From contig URPG01000127.1 of the NCBI GenBank assembly GCA_900549675.1, positions 1 through 6,375 on the forward strand: a stretch of DNA of 6,375 nt, in the 5' to 3' direction. The position numbers and the translations under genes were made by a program. The DNA comes from an uncultured Oscillospiraceae bacterium (GTDB lineage: Bacteria; Bacillota; Clostridia; Oscillospirales; Acutalibacteraceae). The notes beneath the pieces were generated by a model that had not been told where the DNA came from, ran no database searches, and was given only the letters and a program-made list of their open reading frames with translations. This document shows, piece after piece, positions 5,998 through 6,375 of this stretch (its first letter is position 1; every line of letters starts with the position of its first letter).

Positions 5998-6372
5998 ATG
6001 GAATATCATGTTGCCAAAACCGGTTCTGACCTTAACAACGGAAGTTTAAAAGAACCATTTCTGACCATAAACAAAGCTGCTTCCACAGCCGTTGCCGGTG
6101 ATACCATCACCGTACATGAAGGAATTTACCGCGAATGGGTAAATCCAAAATACAAGGGCTTGAGCAATAAAAGACGTATCACATATCAAGCCGCCGAAGG
6201 TGAAAAAGTCGTTATTAAAGGTTCGGAACAAATTAAGAATTGGGAAAACCACGAGGGAAATATCTGGAAAGTATCTCTTCCCCATTCATTCTTTGGTGAC
6301 TATAACCCTTACACTTTGAAAGTGTGGGGTGATTGGCTTGTAACGGTAGCAGACGTCAGACATCTACATTGA
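5998..6372 (+). CDS. N-terminal part of a GH120-like beta-xylosidase (right-handed beta-helix), frame ends early
   Basis: The frame encodes 124 residues and stops with TGA at 6370-6372. The start is ATG 5998, with GGGAGG at 5985-5990 seven bases upstream, in preference to the in-frame TTG at 5992. MEYHVAKTGSDLNNGS, PFLTINKAASTAVAGDTITV, HEGIYREWVNP, RRITYQAAEGEKVVIKGSE and FFGDYNPY follow the N-terminus of right-handed parallel beta-helix glycosidases, closest in my recollection to GH120 beta-xylosidases (about 620-650 aa), which release xylose from the non-reducing end of xylo-oligosaccharides. The catalytic Asp and Glu lie far downstream and are not visible. No signal peptide is seen, so the intact enzyme would be cytoplasmic. 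After GDWLV the family normally continues to a 'H-x-G-(D/A)-(I/V)-Y-(L/I)' strand; here the frame gives RHLH-stop, while the +1 frame reads DIYID, indicating a frameshift (see findings). It may be a pseudogene or an assembly error at a contig end. Confidence 0.78.
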   Translation: MEYHVAKTGSDLNNGSLKEPFLTINKAASTAVAGDTITVHEGIYREWVNPKYKGLSNKRRITYQAAEGEKVVIKGSEQIKNWENHEGNIWKVSLPHSFFGDYNPYTLKVWGDWLVTVADVRHLH

Positions 6373-6375
6373 TTT

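Noticed and set aside
6046..6285. Minus-strand 79-codon frame over the GH120-like start
   Set aside because: Antisense to a recognisable coding region; no ribosome binding site.
1..6375. CRISPR array, insertion sequence or phage element
   Set aside because: No regularly spaced direct repeats, transposase or integrase motifs, or terminal inverted repeats with target duplications were seen on either strand.

Overview
The window is AT-rich, has strong AGGAG-type ribosome binding sites, canonical sigma-A promoters and several intrinsic terminators. Together with the protein families, this points to a low-GC Firmicute, most likely an anaerobic, plant-fibre-degrading gut-type Clostridia. That placement is inference, because no rRNA or other phylogenetic marker is present. 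Both ends cut through genes, so this could be a short contig or a slice of a larger one.

Left part (1-2730), housekeeping and small accessory genes: the 3' three-quarters of an adenine deaminase gene (ade), then a small glyoxalase/VOC-family gene 31 bases downstream, probably in the same transcript and closed by a strong terminator. Next is a self-contained tRNA-Leu(CAA) unit with its own promoter and terminator. A stand-alone GNAT N-acetyltransferase gene with its own terminator follows.

Right part (2731-6375), a carbohydrate locus: a promoter region rich in inverted repeats leads, through a short remnant of a sugar ABC-transporter permease, into a cytoplasmic family GH31 glycosidase (668 aa, probably alpha-xylosidase or alpha-glucosidase). 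Convergent to it, and separated by a two-way terminator, is an AraC-family regulator. Divergent from the regulator is the start of a right-handed beta-helix glycosidase that resembles the N-terminus of GH120 beta-xylosidases; its frame stops after 124 codons, at the window edge. The likely logic is that the AraC protein senses a xylose-containing sugar and controls enzymes that split imported xylo-oligosaccharides, GH31 acting on alpha-xylosyl linkages and the GH120-like enzyme on beta-xylosyl linkages.

The points most worth a second look are the permease C-terminal scar in front of the GH31 gene, the apparent frameshift in the GH120-like gene that an 11-base repeat-mediated deletion would explain, and the inverted repeats sitting on the GH31 and regulator/GH120 promoters. 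I see no CRISPR array, insertion sequence, phage gene, or clearly novel multi-gene system.
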